Assembly: GCF_014905095.1 (NCBI RefSeq)
Contig: NZ_CP041165.1
Span: forward strand, 62,001-126,000
Source: Sulfurimonas marina
GTDB taxonomy: Bacteria; Campylobacterota; Campylobacteria; Campylobacterales; Sulfurimonadaceae
DNA length: 64,000 nucleotides
Direction of reading: 5' to 3'
Of the stretch, positions 42,634 through 51,677 are shown piece after piece (the stretch's first letter is position 1; each line of letters opens with the position of its first letter). A program made the translations under genes and the position numbers. The notes beneath the pieces were generated by a model, which saw nothing but the letters and a program-made list of their open reading frames with translations, had not been told where the DNA came from and did not search any database.

Positions 42634-43971
42634 ATGACATCAATGGAAGAGATAAAACATTATTTAAGTACACATGAAGACACAGAGATGCATCCATCGG
42701 AGATCGCTAAGCTTTTAAAAGAGCTAAGTGATGACGAATTTAGTGAAGCTATTAAATTTGTCCCTAAAGATCTTGTAGGGGATGTAGCACTAGCATTACC
42801 CGATAGATATTTTGAAGATGTTGTTGAAAACCTAAGCGTTGATGACCTTAGTTATGCCGTAACGGAACTGGAATCGGACGATCAGCTAGAGTTTATGCAG
42901 GAACTTGAAGATGTTGATGAAAAAGTAGCAGCTGAAGTTTTTAAAAAGCTTGATGAAGAAGATAAAGAAGAGATTGAAACACTTCAAAAGTATGATGAGG
43001 ATGAAGCCGGTGCATATATGCAGCTGGAGGTATTTACATCTTACGAAGATGAAGTTGTTCAGGATGTGATCAAAAGATTTGCACGTCTTAGAAAAGAGAA
43101 TGAACTCGAAAACGTACAAAATCTCTTTATTGTTGATAGAAGAGATAAACTACTTTATACGGTAGGACTCGATGAGCTTTTAATATTTGACTTTACAAAA
43201 ACAATCAAAGAAAATATAGTATCGAGTGAAGATTCGTTTGAGCCGAAAATTGCGCGTGATAATGAGGATATCAAAGAAGTTGTTCATTACTTTGAAGAGT
43301 ATGATCTCTCTGTTATGCCTGTTGTAGACGGTGATGGAACACTTCTTGGACGTATAACGTCAGACGACATTTATGATATCATTAATGAACATGCAACTGA
43401 GCAAATGTATCACTTGGCCGGGGTCGATGATGATGCAGAAGAGGATGAAGATGTCTTAAAAGCGGGAAGAAAACGTGCTTCGTGGTTAGGTGTAAACCTT
43501 TTAACAGCAATTGCAGCTTCTTTTGTGATTGGAATGTTTGAACAAACACTGCAAAGTTTGGTGGCACTTGCTATTTTGATGCCGATAGTAGCATCTATGG
43601 GTGGAAATGCCGGAACACAGACGCTTACGGTTGTTGTACGTCAGTTAGCCTTAGGGGATATCTCCAACGGGGATGCTTTGAGGATACTTAAAAAAGAGAT
43701 TTTTATTGCACTTATGAATGGACTTATTTTTGCTATTGTTATGGGAATGATAGCATGGGTTTGGTTTGATATAAGTATGTTAGGGCTTGTAATAGGGCTC
43801 AGTATGATTATAAACCTGTTTATGGCAGGTTTTTTTGGTGCCGTGGTACCACTTGGACTAAAGATGTTAAAAATAGATCCTGCGATCGGAAGTACGGTAA
43901 TTTTAACTACCGTTACAGATGTGGTGGGCTTTTTTAGCTTTTTAGGCTTAGCAACATATATTTTATTATAA
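42634..43971 (+). CDS. mgtE: Magnesium transporter MgtE
   Basis: A 445-residue magnesium channel. The helical superhelix N domain (about 1-125) has the repeats DLVGDVALALPDRYFEDVVENL and EKVAAEVFKKLDEEDKEEI. Tandem CBS domains (about 130-250) sense cytosolic Mg. The C-terminal 170 residues have five TM segments with GGNAGTQTLTVVVRQLALG, the pore motif. It precedes a CNNM-type gene by 15 bases, so both divalent-cation proteins are co-expressed. Confidence 0.95.
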   Translation: MTSMEEIKHYLSTHEDTEMHPSEIAKLLKELSDDEFSEAIKFVPKDLVGDVALALPDRYFEDVVENLSVDDLSYAVTELESDDQLEFMQELEDVDEKVAAEVFKKLDEEDKEEIETLQKYDEDEAGAYMQLEVFTSYEDEVVQDVIKRFARLRKENELENVQNLFIVDRRDKLLYTVGLDELLIFDFTKTIKENIVSSEDSFEPKIARDNEDIKEVVHYFEEYDLSVMPVVDGDGTLLGRITSDDIYDIINEHATEQMYHLAGVDDDAEEDEDVLKAGRKRASWLGVNLLTAIAASFVIGMFEQTLQSLVALAILMPIVASMGGNAGTQTLTVVVRQLALGDISNGDALRILKKEIFIALMNGLIFAIVMGMIAWVWFDISMLGLVIGLSMIINLFMAGFFGAVVPLGLKMLKIDPAIGSTVILTTVTDVVGFFSFLGLATYILL

Positions 43972-43986
43972 AGAGGAAATAAACAC

Positions 43987-45030
43987 TTGGATCTATTGAT
44001 ACTGTTTTTCTTGTTATCGGTTGGTATATCGTTTTTATGTTCAGTATTAGAATCAGTACTATTATCTATTAATATGTCATTCGTGGCAGTATTGGAGAAG
44101 GAAAGACCTGCTGTAGGAAAAATACTTCGCGTGCAAAAAGAGAATATTAACAAATCTATTGCATCTATTTTGATTTTAAATACTATAGCAAACACTTTAG
44201 GTGCGGCGGCAGTCGGTGCACAAGCAGCAAAACTGTTTGGTAATGATGCTGTTGTATATGTATCTGTTGTTCTTACATTTGCAATTTTATTTTTCTCGGA
44301 AATTATTCCTAAAACTATCGGGGCGATTTACTGGAAACAGTTAGCTCCAATTGCGGCTTATTTTATTCGTGCATTTATCTGGTTAACATACCCGATTATT
44401 ATCTTTACATTAGCTGTAACAAACAAAATCTCTAAAGGGAAAACTGATGCTCACTCTATGACAAAAGAGGAGCTTTTAGAGAGTATGCTTATGAGTGAGG
44501 ATGAAGGTGTCATTGATGAGAAAGAATCTGATGTAATTGAAAATATTTTAAAGCTTCGCGAGATCAAGGTTTCAGAAGTTTTAACACCTAGAAGCGTTAT
44601 CTTTGCGCTAGATGAGACGATGACTATTAAAGAGGTTATGGAAACTCAGCCTGCTATCTTTAAATTTTCACGTATCCCAATCTATAAAGACTCTATAGAA
44701 GATGTAACCGGGTTAGTTCTGACTAAAAAGATCTTTAAGCAGGCACTTAAAGATGACACTGTGTATCTTAGAACAATTAAAAAAGATATCTTTGCGATCA
44801 ATGAAAACATCCCTGTATCAAAAGCACTCGATCTGTTTATATCTAAAAAAGATCATATGTTCTTGGTTCGTGATAATTACGATCAAACTGAAGGGATTGT
44901 AACTCTGGAGGATTGTGTTGAAACAATTTTAGGGGTTGAAATCATGGATGAAAGTGATACGACTGAGGATATGCGAGAGCTTGCAAAACGTAAAATGAAG
45001 CTCAAGCGAAGGTTAGAAGAGGAGAAGTGA
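43987..45030 (+). CDS. CNNM/CorC-type DUF21-CBS membrane protein
   Basis: A 347-residue protein starting with TTG at 43987, supported by AGAGGA about 10 bases upstream. Residues 1-140 are a DUF21 domain with about three TM helices plus a re-entrant part. TKEELLESMLMSEDEGVIDEKESDVIENIL leads into a CBS pair (about 190-325). The C-terminal CorC/HlyC domain of full-length homologs (about 420 residues) is absent, ending in a basic helix. CNNM/CorB relatives export Mg. It is cotranscribed with mgtE. Confidence 0.88.
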   Translation: MDLLILFFLLSVGISFLCSVLESVLLSINMSFVAVLEKERPAVGKILRVQKENINKSIASILILNTIANTLGAAAVGAQAAKLFGNDAVVYVSVVLTFAILFFSEIIPKTIGAIYWKQLAPIAAYFIRAFIWLTYPIIIFTLAVTNKISKGKTDAHSMTKEELLESMLMSEDEGVIDEKESDVIENILKLREIKVSEVLTPRSVIFALDETMTIKEVMETQPAIFKFSRIPIYKDSIEDVTGLVLTKKIFKQALKDDTVYLRTIKKDIFAINENIPVSKALDLFISKKDHMFLVRDNYDQTEGIVTLEDCVETILGVEIMDESDTTEDMRELAKRKMKLKRRLEEEK

Positions 45031-45050
45031 CTTCTTATTCCTCTTTTTTT
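45018..45050 (+). terminator. Rho-independent terminator of the mgtE string
   Basis: AGAGGA (45018-45023) and GAAG (45024-45027) pair with CTTC (45031-45034) and TCCTCT (45039-45044), with TTAT bulged on the 3' side, followed by TTTTTTT to 45050. It includes the stop codon of the CNNM-type gene. Confidence 0.65.
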
Positions 45051-46230
45051 ACATACCCGGAATTCTCGGAATTTTTCCGAGTTTCGAATTACGACAATAA
45101 AATCCCCACCCTTTTTTAAGCCAGTGACCGATAAACGGCATTGGGAACATAAAGGCACGTTTCTCATCTCTATAGACAAATGCAGCACCGTCACCGCTAT
45201 CCATTACACATAAGATATTTAGATGCTCATTGTAGCCTTTAAAGTCAAAACCGCCGTTATCTCTTTGGTCAATATTATGTACAGCATTTTTTGCCATTAC
45301 TTCAGCTATATGACCCTGTTTTGCACGCCATTCATAACCCTCTAAGGCTGCAACGTCACCTACTGCATATACATTTGTCATTTCGCCGTTTTCATCAAGT
45401 ACACAAGAGTAATCGTCAGTTTTTACAAATCCTGCTTCATTTTGTGGAAGATCAGAGTTTTTAATCACTTCATGACCATCACCTGCAGGGATAAACATTG
45501 TAAAATCAGCTTCAAGTTTACTCTCATCTTCAAACACTACACCATCCGCTTCAAAGTTTGTGATCTTTTTGCCGAACTGTTTTTTTATACTTAATCTTTT
45601 GAAAAACATATCCATTGTATCGAGAGCTTTTGGTCCCATACGTTTTCCCGGTTCAGCCATCGGTGCAAAAAAAGTGAGTTCAAAGTTTTGGCGAATCCCT
45701 TTTTGTTTGAGAAGGTTATGGACATTAAACATCAATTCAAATCCAGGGCCTCCGCGAACTGCAGAAGTGTCTTTCGGATTGCCTCCAAATCCCATGGCAA
45801 TCTTTCCGCTCCCTTTTGCGATCAGTTCGTCAAGCTTATCTCTGATTAGAAGAGACTGTTCAGGTGCTCCACATATTGAAAGAGTGTTTTCAACACCTTT
45901 AGGTTTCATTTTTGAAGCTCCTATAGCAAGGATGAGATAATCATAATCATCAAGTACTTTCCCGCTTTGAAGAGTGACTTTGTTTTCTTTGTACGAGATA
46001 GATGAAACACTATCGATGATGAGTTCAAAACTGTGTGCCTGTTGCAGCTCTTTTAGATCTACACACATATCTTTAAACTCTTTTTCTCTTGTTGGGACCC
46101 ATATAGAAGTTGGATAGATGTAAAAATAATCTCTGTCACTTACAAGTGTAACTTCGTACCCTTTTTTTCTTAGGTGAGCTGCTGCATCAACTCCTGCAAA
46201 TCCTCCACCAAGAACTAAAATCTTTTTCAT
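45049..46230 (-). CDS. SQR-like FAD-dependent oxidoreductase
   Basis: A 393-residue two-Rossmann flavoprotein opening with KKILVLGGGFAGVDAA. Sequence and C-terminal NILCVMDSGDGAAFVYRDEKRA and MPFIGHWLKKGWG place it near sulfide:quinone oxidoreductases. Cysteines at 120 (SICGAPEQ) and 341 (NILCVMD) match two of the three redox Cys of SQR. The middle one (usually in a C.GPAYE-like stretch) is absent: DTSAVRGGPGFELMFN has Ser/Thr instead. It may be one of the divergent SQR types, or another quinone-linked sulfur or flavocytochrome-type enzyme. Peripheral membrane location expected. Monocistronic. Confidence 0.8.
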   Translation of the reverse strand: MKKILVLGGGFAGVDAAAHLRKKGYEVTLVSDRDYFYIYPTSIWVPTREKEFKDMCVDLKELQQAHSFELIIDSVSSISYKENKVTLQSGKVLDDYDYLILAIGASKMKPKGVENTLSICGAPEQSLLIRDKLDELIAKGSGKIAMGFGGNPKDTSAVRGGPGFELMFNVHNLLKQKGIRQNFELTFFAPMAEPGKRMGPKALDTMDMFFKRLSIKKQFGKKITNFEADGVVFEDESKLEADFTMFIPAGDGHEVIKNSDLPQNEAGFVKTDDYSCVLDENGEMTNVYAVGDVAALEGYEWRAKQGHIAEVMAKNAVHNIDQRDNGGFDFKGYNEHLNILCVMDSGDGAAFVYRDEKRAFMFPMPFIGHWLKKGWGFYCRNSKLGKIPRIPGM

Positions 46231-46301
46231 CTTATACCTTTCAGAAACTAATTAAATAAAGTTTATCTAAACTTATATAAAAGATAGCTTTTGCTTATAG
46301 A

Positions 46302-47147
46302 TTACTTTTTGTTGATAAAATATACAGCTACCATACTGATAATACCACCAATTATAACATGAATTTGCATAGGCTCACCTAGTAATATAGCAGCACTAAA
46401 GAGGGCAAAAACAGGGACTAAGAACATATAAGAACTGGTCTTTTCACTTCCAAGCTTGCCACTGGCGATAAAAAAGATGGTTGTTGCTATAGTTTGTCCA
46501 AATACTGCAAGGTAAATCATAGAAAGCCAAAATTTTAGGTCCTGATCAAATACGACCATCAGATCGGAATCATAGGAGTAAAAAAACATAAACAGTGTCG
46601 CTACTACAGAGATGAAAAAGCTGTAATGGATCGGATGGATATGTTTTTGGGAGTGCTGCGAAAGTACGGTTACTCCCGCCCATATAGTTGCACAAAACAA
46701 AAAGTAGAGATTTGCCGAGTTTAAAAAGAGACTAAAATCGTTAAGTTGTAGGAGTATGTATCCTCCTACAAGACCAAGTAGCAGGCCAAAATATTGTCTC
46801 GTTTGGAGTTTGTTACGAAATAAAATCGCTACAAGTAAAAATGTCATTATCGGACTGAACGTGGTAATAATTACACTTCCTGCACCTGCTAAACCATACT
46901 TGATTCCGTAAAAAGATGAGAACATAAAACTTACATTGAGTACAGAACTAGACATGATATATTTGAGTGAGTCTTTGTTTAATACAAGAGGTCTTTTAAA
47001 GAATATCAGTATCGGTATAAAGGTAAGTGACATAAAGAAAAAACGCCAAAAAACAACTACGTCCATAGGAAGTTCATATGTGAGAACTTTGAGTGCACTC
47101 CAGCCGCTTCCCCATAAAAACATAGCCAGAATCATCAGCTTATTCAT
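46302..47147 (-). CDS. EamA/DMT family permease
   Basis: A 281-residue inner-membrane protein with ten hydrophobic segments in two EamA halves. LWGSGWSALKVLTYELP starts the first, and the second ends with AILLGEPMQIHVIIGGIISMVAVYFI. Substrates of this family are metabolites or amino acids. The start overlaps the asnB stop by 4 bases, making a string methyltransferase-asnB-permease. Confidence 0.88.
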   Translation of the reverse strand: MNKLMILAMFLWGSGWSALKVLTYELPMDVVVFWRFFFMSLTFIPILIFFKRPLVLNKDSLKYIMSSSVLNVSFMFSSFYGIKYGLAGAGSVIITTFSPIMTFLLVAILFRNKLQTRQYFGLLLGLVGGYILLQLNDFSLFLNSANLYFLFCATIWAGVTVLSQHSQKHIHPIHYSFFISVVATLFMFFYSYDSDLMVVFDQDLKFWLSMIYLAVFGQTIATTIFFIASGKLGSEKTSSYMFLVPVFALFSAAILLGEPMQIHVIIGGIISMVAVYFINKK

Positions 47148-48949
47148 AAAAACTCTCTTTTCATAAAGTGGCTTAGGACATACAATCCCCAGATATGTTG
47201 TTTAAAAGTACCGCGTTTTGCAGTGGCTATGTAGCGCTCTAAAACATCTTTTTTAAACATGCCTGTTTGTTCATTTACCTCTTCGATCAAAGAGATTTTC
47301 CCACTTGAGATGAGATACTCCATATAAGGGTTAGAGAACCCTTTTTTCTTTCTGTTGATGATAGTTTCTGGAAGTTTATTTGCCATCGTTTTTTTCAATA
47401 GGGATTTTGTAACAGCGTCCCTGTAACGAATTATTGGATCGATGGAAAATATAAGTTCCGTAAATTTATGATCTAAAAACGGTGTACGTGACTCTATTGA
47501 GTGTGCCATTGAGATCCGATCGAGTTTTGTTAGGAAATGCTCACTTTGAAAATGATTAAGATCGATATAACTAAACCAGATCGACTCATCCTTATGGGCT
47601 GAGGCTTCATAACGATTTCGATACGCCTGAATATATCCCATACTCTCACCATCACGTATATTTCGGCGAAGAAGTTGGTTTTTTTGCATATCGGTAAACT
47701 TTTCACTACTGCATCGAAATACCACCTCATTCTCAAAAGCACGTTTGTACCACTCCCACTCACGGTTCATCGAAAAGTTTGAGCGGAAATATTTTTTGAG
47801 CCAGTTGGCATGGTAAAGTCCTTTTGCCTTTTCAAGCTCAATATACTCAAAATATTGTCTATAGCCTAAGAAAAGTTCATCACTCCCTTCACCGCTGAGC
47901 ACAACTTTATAGCCATCTTTTTTGACCTCTTCAAGTAGGATGTAAAGGGGGATCGCGGCAGGATCGTTTAGGGGTTCATCAAGTGCATAGAGCACAGGGT
48001 CAAAACTCTCGATAAACTTCTCTTTAGTAGCAATGACCGCTTTATTGCGAACCCCTAAAAGTCTTGCACTCTCTTTTGCCTCGTCAAGCTCGTCATATTT
48101 TCTATACTCTTCAAATCCTAGGGAGTAGCTGAGCAAGTCTTTGCCGCTGTTTTTAGCATAGTAGTTAATCGTAGCAGAGTCTATTCCTCCGCTTAGAAGT
48201 GTAGCCATAGGCACTTCACTGCCGCTTAAACGCAGCTCTATTGATTCTTGGAGTAACTCTTCGATCTTTGCAATCGCTTCTGTTTCACTTGTAATAATAT
48301 TTGGGGTTGTATCCAGTAGATCAAAGTAGCGTTTTACCTCCACTGTGTCATTTTTAAAAACAAGGTACTCACTAGGTGCAAGCTTTTTTATCCCTTGAAA
48401 AAAGGTGTGTGGAGATGTGGGTGCAAGATATGTGAGATAACTGAGCATCGCATCTTGATTGAGCTCTTTGTTTTTTAGAAATGGCTTGAGTGCTTTGAGT
48501 TCAGATGAAAAATAAAAAGCCTCTTTATTGTGCAGATAAAAAACAGGCTTTTTCCCGAGACGATCGCGAAATAGGTAGAGATTGTCCCCATCTTTTAAAG
48601 CTATTGCAAACATTCCTCGCAGGTGTTGCACAAAGTTTACACCCCATTTTAAATATGCAGCGAGAATTACCTCTGTATCGCCCTCTGTTTGAAACTTAAA
48701 ATCAAGCTCTTTTTTTAACTCCTGAAAGTTATAGATCTCACCGTTGAAAGATAGTAGAATATTTTTATATTGTAAAGGTTGGTTACTTCTGTGGTGGGTA
48801 TCGTTAATGCTTAAACGCTGGTGTGCAAAAAAAAGGTTTTTCTCTTCGGTAATACCGCAAAAATCAGGTCCGCGGTGAGCAAGAAGTGCAAGGGCTGAGC
48901 GAGCCTGTTTTTGATTGTATTGGCCTAAAATTCCAAAAATTGCACACAT
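47144..48949 (-). CDS. asnB: Asparagine synthase (glutamine-hydrolysing)
   Basis: A 601-residue enzyme. Cys 2 (MCAIFGILG) is the glutaminase nucleophile, followed by LAHRGPDF, SFNGEIYNFQEL and EGDTEV of the N-terminal domain. The synthetase domain has the PP-loop LLSGGIDSATI (about 250-260), SGEGSDELFLGYRQY and SRTPFLDHKFTELIF. It makes asparagine from aspartate; relatives also amidate cell-surface sugars, and the flanking methyltransferase and permease leave that open. The stop of the upstream methyltransferase gene shares its first base. Confidence 0.9.
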   Translation of the reverse strand: MCAIFGILGQYNQKQARSALALLAHRGPDFCGITEEKNLFFAHQRLSINDTHHRSNQPLQYKNILLSFNGEIYNFQELKKELDFKFQTEGDTEVILAAYLKWGVNFVQHLRGMFAIALKDGDNLYLFRDRLGKKPVFYLHNKEAFYFSSELKALKPFLKNKELNQDAMLSYLTYLAPTSPHTFFQGIKKLAPSEYLVFKNDTVEVKRYFDLLDTTPNIITSETEAIAKIEELLQESIELRLSGSEVPMATLLSGGIDSATINYYAKNSGKDLLSYSLGFEEYRKYDELDEAKESARLLGVRNKAVIATKEKFIESFDPVLYALDEPLNDPAAIPLYILLEEVKKDGYKVVLSGEGSDELFLGYRQYFEYIELEKAKGLYHANWLKKYFRSNFSMNREWEWYKRAFENEVVFRCSSEKFTDMQKNQLLRRNIRDGESMGYIQAYRNRYEASAHKDESIWFSYIDLNHFQSEHFLTKLDRISMAHSIESRTPFLDHKFTELIFSIDPIIRYRDAVTKSLLKKTMANKLPETIINRKKKGFSNPYMEYLISSGKISLIEEVNEQTGMFKKDVLERYIATAKRGTFKQHIWGLYVLSHFMKREFL

Positions 48950-49518
48950 TATCTAAAAAATCCTATTGTTAAGTCGTTTGGTATATAATCTTCGATGTAT
49001 TTTACCCTATTTACCCCTAAAGAGCAGGCAATTTCCTCTATAAATTTTTGATCGAGATAATTAAAAGTTTCACTATCCCGTCCAACCAAGCAGTTAAAGA
49101 GAAACCCTTTTCGAGCAGAGTTGTAACAGTTTTGTAAAAACATCGTAGTCTCAAACTTTGTCAGTATATTTAACGCCCCGCTGCAAACAATGTAATCAGA
49201 GACTTGCGGAGCACTTTTGATTAAATCTTGTCGGATGATCTCCTGAGCTGTATTTTCTCTAGCAATTAAGACCATCTCTTCTAAAATATCAATACCGGTA
49301 TATTTCTTCGGTTTATAAGATAGATAGTTATAAAAATCCCCAAAACCGCATCCTACATCTGTAAGGGTATAGTTATCGATATCGTTTGGCAGAAGTTTTA
49401 TGAGTTGATCGAAGCGTAAAACCTGATAAAGTTCAGAGTTCCAGTTTAAACCTTTTGCACTCTGTCCATGTTTTTTAATGGCATTGGCATAAAATTTTTG
49501 ATTGTCGATTGTAGGCAT
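48949..49518 (-). CDS. Class I SAM-dependent methyltransferase
   Basis: Start chosen at the ATG 49516-49518, preceded by AGGGATCA; the longer frame up to 49629 would run into the divergent msrA start and adds an unlikely hydrophobic segment. The 189-residue product has motif I TDVGCGFGDFYNYL and GIDILEEMVLIARENT, the SAM-binding core. DYIVCSGALNILT follows as motif IV. Its substrate is not known. It is cotranscribed with asnB. Confidence 0.83.
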   Translation of the reverse strand: MPTIDNQKFYANAIKKHGQSAKGLNWNSELYQVLRFDQLIKLLPNDIDNYTLTDVGCGFGDFYNYLSYKPKKYTGIDILEEMVLIARENTAQEIIRQDLIKSAPQVSDYIVCSGALNILTKFETTMFLQNCYNSARKGFLFNCLVGRDSETFNYLDQKFIEEIACSLGVNRVKYIEDYIPNDLTIGFFR

Positions 49519-49627
49519 TGATCCCTGCTTTGATTGTAAAATACTTAATTTTTTAAGATAAATATTGTTCACGAAAACTTTAAAAGAATAATGTGCAATA
49601 ATAACATAAAAAACAAGAGGAAAAAGC

Positions 49628-50155
49628 ATGGCAAAAGAGAGAATAGTATTAGGTGGTGGATGCTTTTGGTGTGTTGAAGCGGTATATAGAAACGTTAAGG
49701 GTGTTTTATTTGCAGTCAGCGGCTATACAGGTGGTGCACGTCCAAATCCTACATATGAGAACGTTTGTTCAGGTGCGACTGGTCATGCCGAGATCGTGGA
49801 CATTGCTTACGATAATGAGATCATTACGTTAGAGGAGATTTTGGATATCTTTTTTGCAGTACACAATCCAACTACACTTAACCAACAAGGTGCCGATAAA
49901 GGGACGCAATACCGTTCTGTAATATACTATGCCAATGATGATGAAAAGAAAATTATTGAAGATTCAATCACAAAACATCAAGCAGATTTTAGCGATCCTA
50001 TTGTAACTGAAGTGAGCCCGTTAGGTGATGTATATCCGGCAGAAGCTTACCATCAAAACTACTATAATTTAAATCCGATGCAAGGGTATTGTCAAGTGGT
50101 GATTGCACCGAAACTACAAAAGTTTATGACCTATTTTCCTGAGAAACTAGCCTAA
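49628..50155 (+). CDS. msrA: Peptide methionine-S-sulfoxide reductase A
   Basis: A 175-residue MsrA with the catalytic GGCFWCVEAVYR near the N-terminus, GYTGGARPNPTYENVCSGATGHAE and the substrate pocket THLNQQGADKGTQYRS-like segment (here TTLNQQGADKGTQYRS). It repairs oxidised methionine S-sulfoxides in proteins using thioredoxin. AAGAGG precedes the ATG. Its end overlaps the convergent AMMECR1-like gene by 9 bases. Confidence 0.96.
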   Translation: MAKERIVLGGGCFWCVEAVYRNVKGVLFAVSGYTGGARPNPTYENVCSGATGHAEIVDIAYDNEIITLEEILDIFFAVHNPTTLNQQGADKGTQYRSVIYYANDDEKKIIEDSITKHQADFSDPIVTEVSPLGDVYPAEAYHQNYYNLNPMQGYCQVVIAPKLQKFMTYFPEKLA

Positions 50156-50494
50156 TATAGGCTCATCTTTTTGCGATATTACACCCTCTGGAGTATCTAG
50201 CGTAATCTCTAGATAACAGCGAAGATACTCAGAAGTAGTGAGAGGTGTGAAATTCTTATCTTCAAAAGCGGCTTTTTTTGCAGCGATGATTACGTTTTCT
50301 AAAAGAGAACGTGCTTCATCTATTTTGTGAGCACCGCGAAGTTCATTTTCAATAAATATTTTTATCTCTGTAGAGATTTTTTGGCTAAGTAGAGGATGCT
50401 CCTCTAAGAGTAAAGCATGATCGATTGTATTGTTTGCTTCTATAACCTCTTGGATAGAATCACGGGCAAGTTGCAATAACACAGAACGACTCAT
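50147..50494 (-). CDS. Truncated AMMECR1-like protein
   Basis: A 115-residue protein. The N-terminal LLQLARDSIQEVIE, central IENELRGAHK and C-terminal IIAAKKAAFEDKNFTPLTTSEYLRCYLEITLDTP line up with the AMMECR1 domain (usually about 180 residues: LL.LAR..I, LRGCIG, AA.DPRF.PL...EL....IEVS.L..P). The hallmark LRGCIG is LRGAHK, without the conserved Cys. The last part of the domain is missing. Function of the family is unclear. The frame is intact and it is followed 3 bases upstream by the antiporter gene. Confidence 0.65.
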   Translation of the reverse strand: MSRSVLLQLARDSIQEVIEANNTIDHALLLEEHPLLSQKISTEIKIFIENELRGAHKIDEARSLLENVIIAAKKAAFEDKNFTPLTTSEYLRCYLEITLDTPEGVISQKDEPILG

Positions 50495-50497
50495 ATC

Positions 50498-51676
50498 TTA
50501 CTCCTTTACTTCTACCTCTTTTTTCTCTTTATAAATATTTATAAGCTTGATAATTATCATAACAGATATAACCTGAAACAACGCCGCCAAGATAAACGCA
50601 AAGTAGTGCAGTTTATCTATAGAGTGAGCATTGAAAGCAAGTGTAGCCATTGCAATTAAAAGAGTCAGAGGCATAGAGTGTGAAAGCCCCATAAGTACAG
50701 AATCTACAAATCCAAGATTTTTAATAAATACCAGCGAAGCAATAACACGCATTAGGATCATAACGCCTGTGATCACTAGTGCTTTTACAACCAATCCATC
50801 TATAAAGAGTGCATCAAGATTAAAGATTGTCCCGATGTGAATAAAAAATATAGGGATTAAAAATCCAAAACCGTAAGAGGAAAGTTTTTCAGGAAGTTCA
50901 TGTTTGTGCTCAAAGAAACTAGGAATAAAGATACCCGCTAGAAACGCTCCAAATGCGAGTTCAAGATCAAGATAAAGCATAGCACCTATCAAAAGGAAAA
51001 AGATCCCCATAGATAAACGGATATCCTGCTCCTTATTGTCTTCATGCGGCATAAGGGCTGTCGAGATTGCAGGGAACCACCAAAATACAAGCTGCATTGC
51101 ACGAAAAACAAGAAACATGATAAAGATAAATACAATAAGTGCAAAGATAGTTTGAAAAAGTCCCAGTCCTATCCCTGACTGTAGAGCCGCAGAGGTGAGG
51201 GTAAGGATAAAGATAGAGGCAACTTCTCCAATTCCACCAACCGTCATGGAGAGCTCAAGCCAAGAGGTTTTCCCGTACTCTTTTGAGAGGGAGGCTACAA
51301 GTCCCACCGAGATAAGTGGGAGGAGCACCATAAAGACGTTGCCTAGATCAAACTGAAATGAAAAAGCGATAGAAAATGCATATAAAAAGACGAGGTATAG
51401 AACAGTCTTTTTAATAATACTTGTAGGGGTTTTGAGAACATTTTTGAGGTTGATCTCAGTCCCTGCAATAAACATAAGGTATAAAAACCCAAACTCCGCT
51501 ACAAGTTCAAAGAGGTGTTCGTCGTGTATAAGTCCAATATATCCGAAAATAGAACCAAGAATAATCTCAATTGGGGTTGTAGGGAGTTTTACAACACGTG
51601 CAATAAATGGAGAAAAGATGATGATAAGTGATATTGTTATGATTAAAACAACATTATCACCTACACCATGAGTCAT
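50498..51676 (-). CDS. CPA2-type cation:proton antiporter
   Basis: A 392-residue inner-membrane antiporter with about 12 TM segments, of the KefB/NapA-like group. PTTPIEIILGSIFGYIGLI and FGFLYLMFIAGTEINLKNVLK are the N-terminal helices, and FGAFLAGIFIPSFFEHKHELPEKLSSYGFGFLIPIFFIHIGT is the conserved core. No TrkA-N domain follows, so it is not a full Kef channel. It probably exchanges Na or K for protons. One base separates it from bioB. Confidence 0.9.
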   Translation of the reverse strand: MTHGVGDNVVLIITISLIIIFSPFIARVVKLPTTPIEIILGSIFGYIGLIHDEHLFELVAEFGFLYLMFIAGTEINLKNVLKTPTSIIKKTVLYLVFLYAFSIAFSFQFDLGNVFMVLLPLISVGLVASLSKEYGKTSWLELSMTVGGIGEVASIFILTLTSAALQSGIGLGLFQTIFALIVFIFIMFLVFRAMQLVFWWFPAISTALMPHEDNKEQDIRLSMGIFFLLIGAMLYLDLELAFGAFLAGIFIPSFFEHKHELPEKLSSYGFGFLIPIFFIHIGTIFNLDALFIDGLVVKALVITGVMILMRVIASLVFIKNLGFVDSVLMGLSHSMPLTLLIAMATLAFNAHSIDKLHYFAFILAALFQVISVMIIIKLINIYKEKKEVEVKE

Positions 51677-51677
51677 C

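Noticed and set aside
43641-44195. 184-residue frame on the minus strand across mgtE and the CNNM gene
   Set aside because: It is antisense to two well-supported genes with conserved motifs and shows low-complexity composition; a shadow frame.
49519-49629. Longer methyltransferase start at 49629
   Set aside because: It would overlap the divergent msrA start and add a hydrophobic segment not expected in the family; the ATG at 49518 has AGGG upstream.
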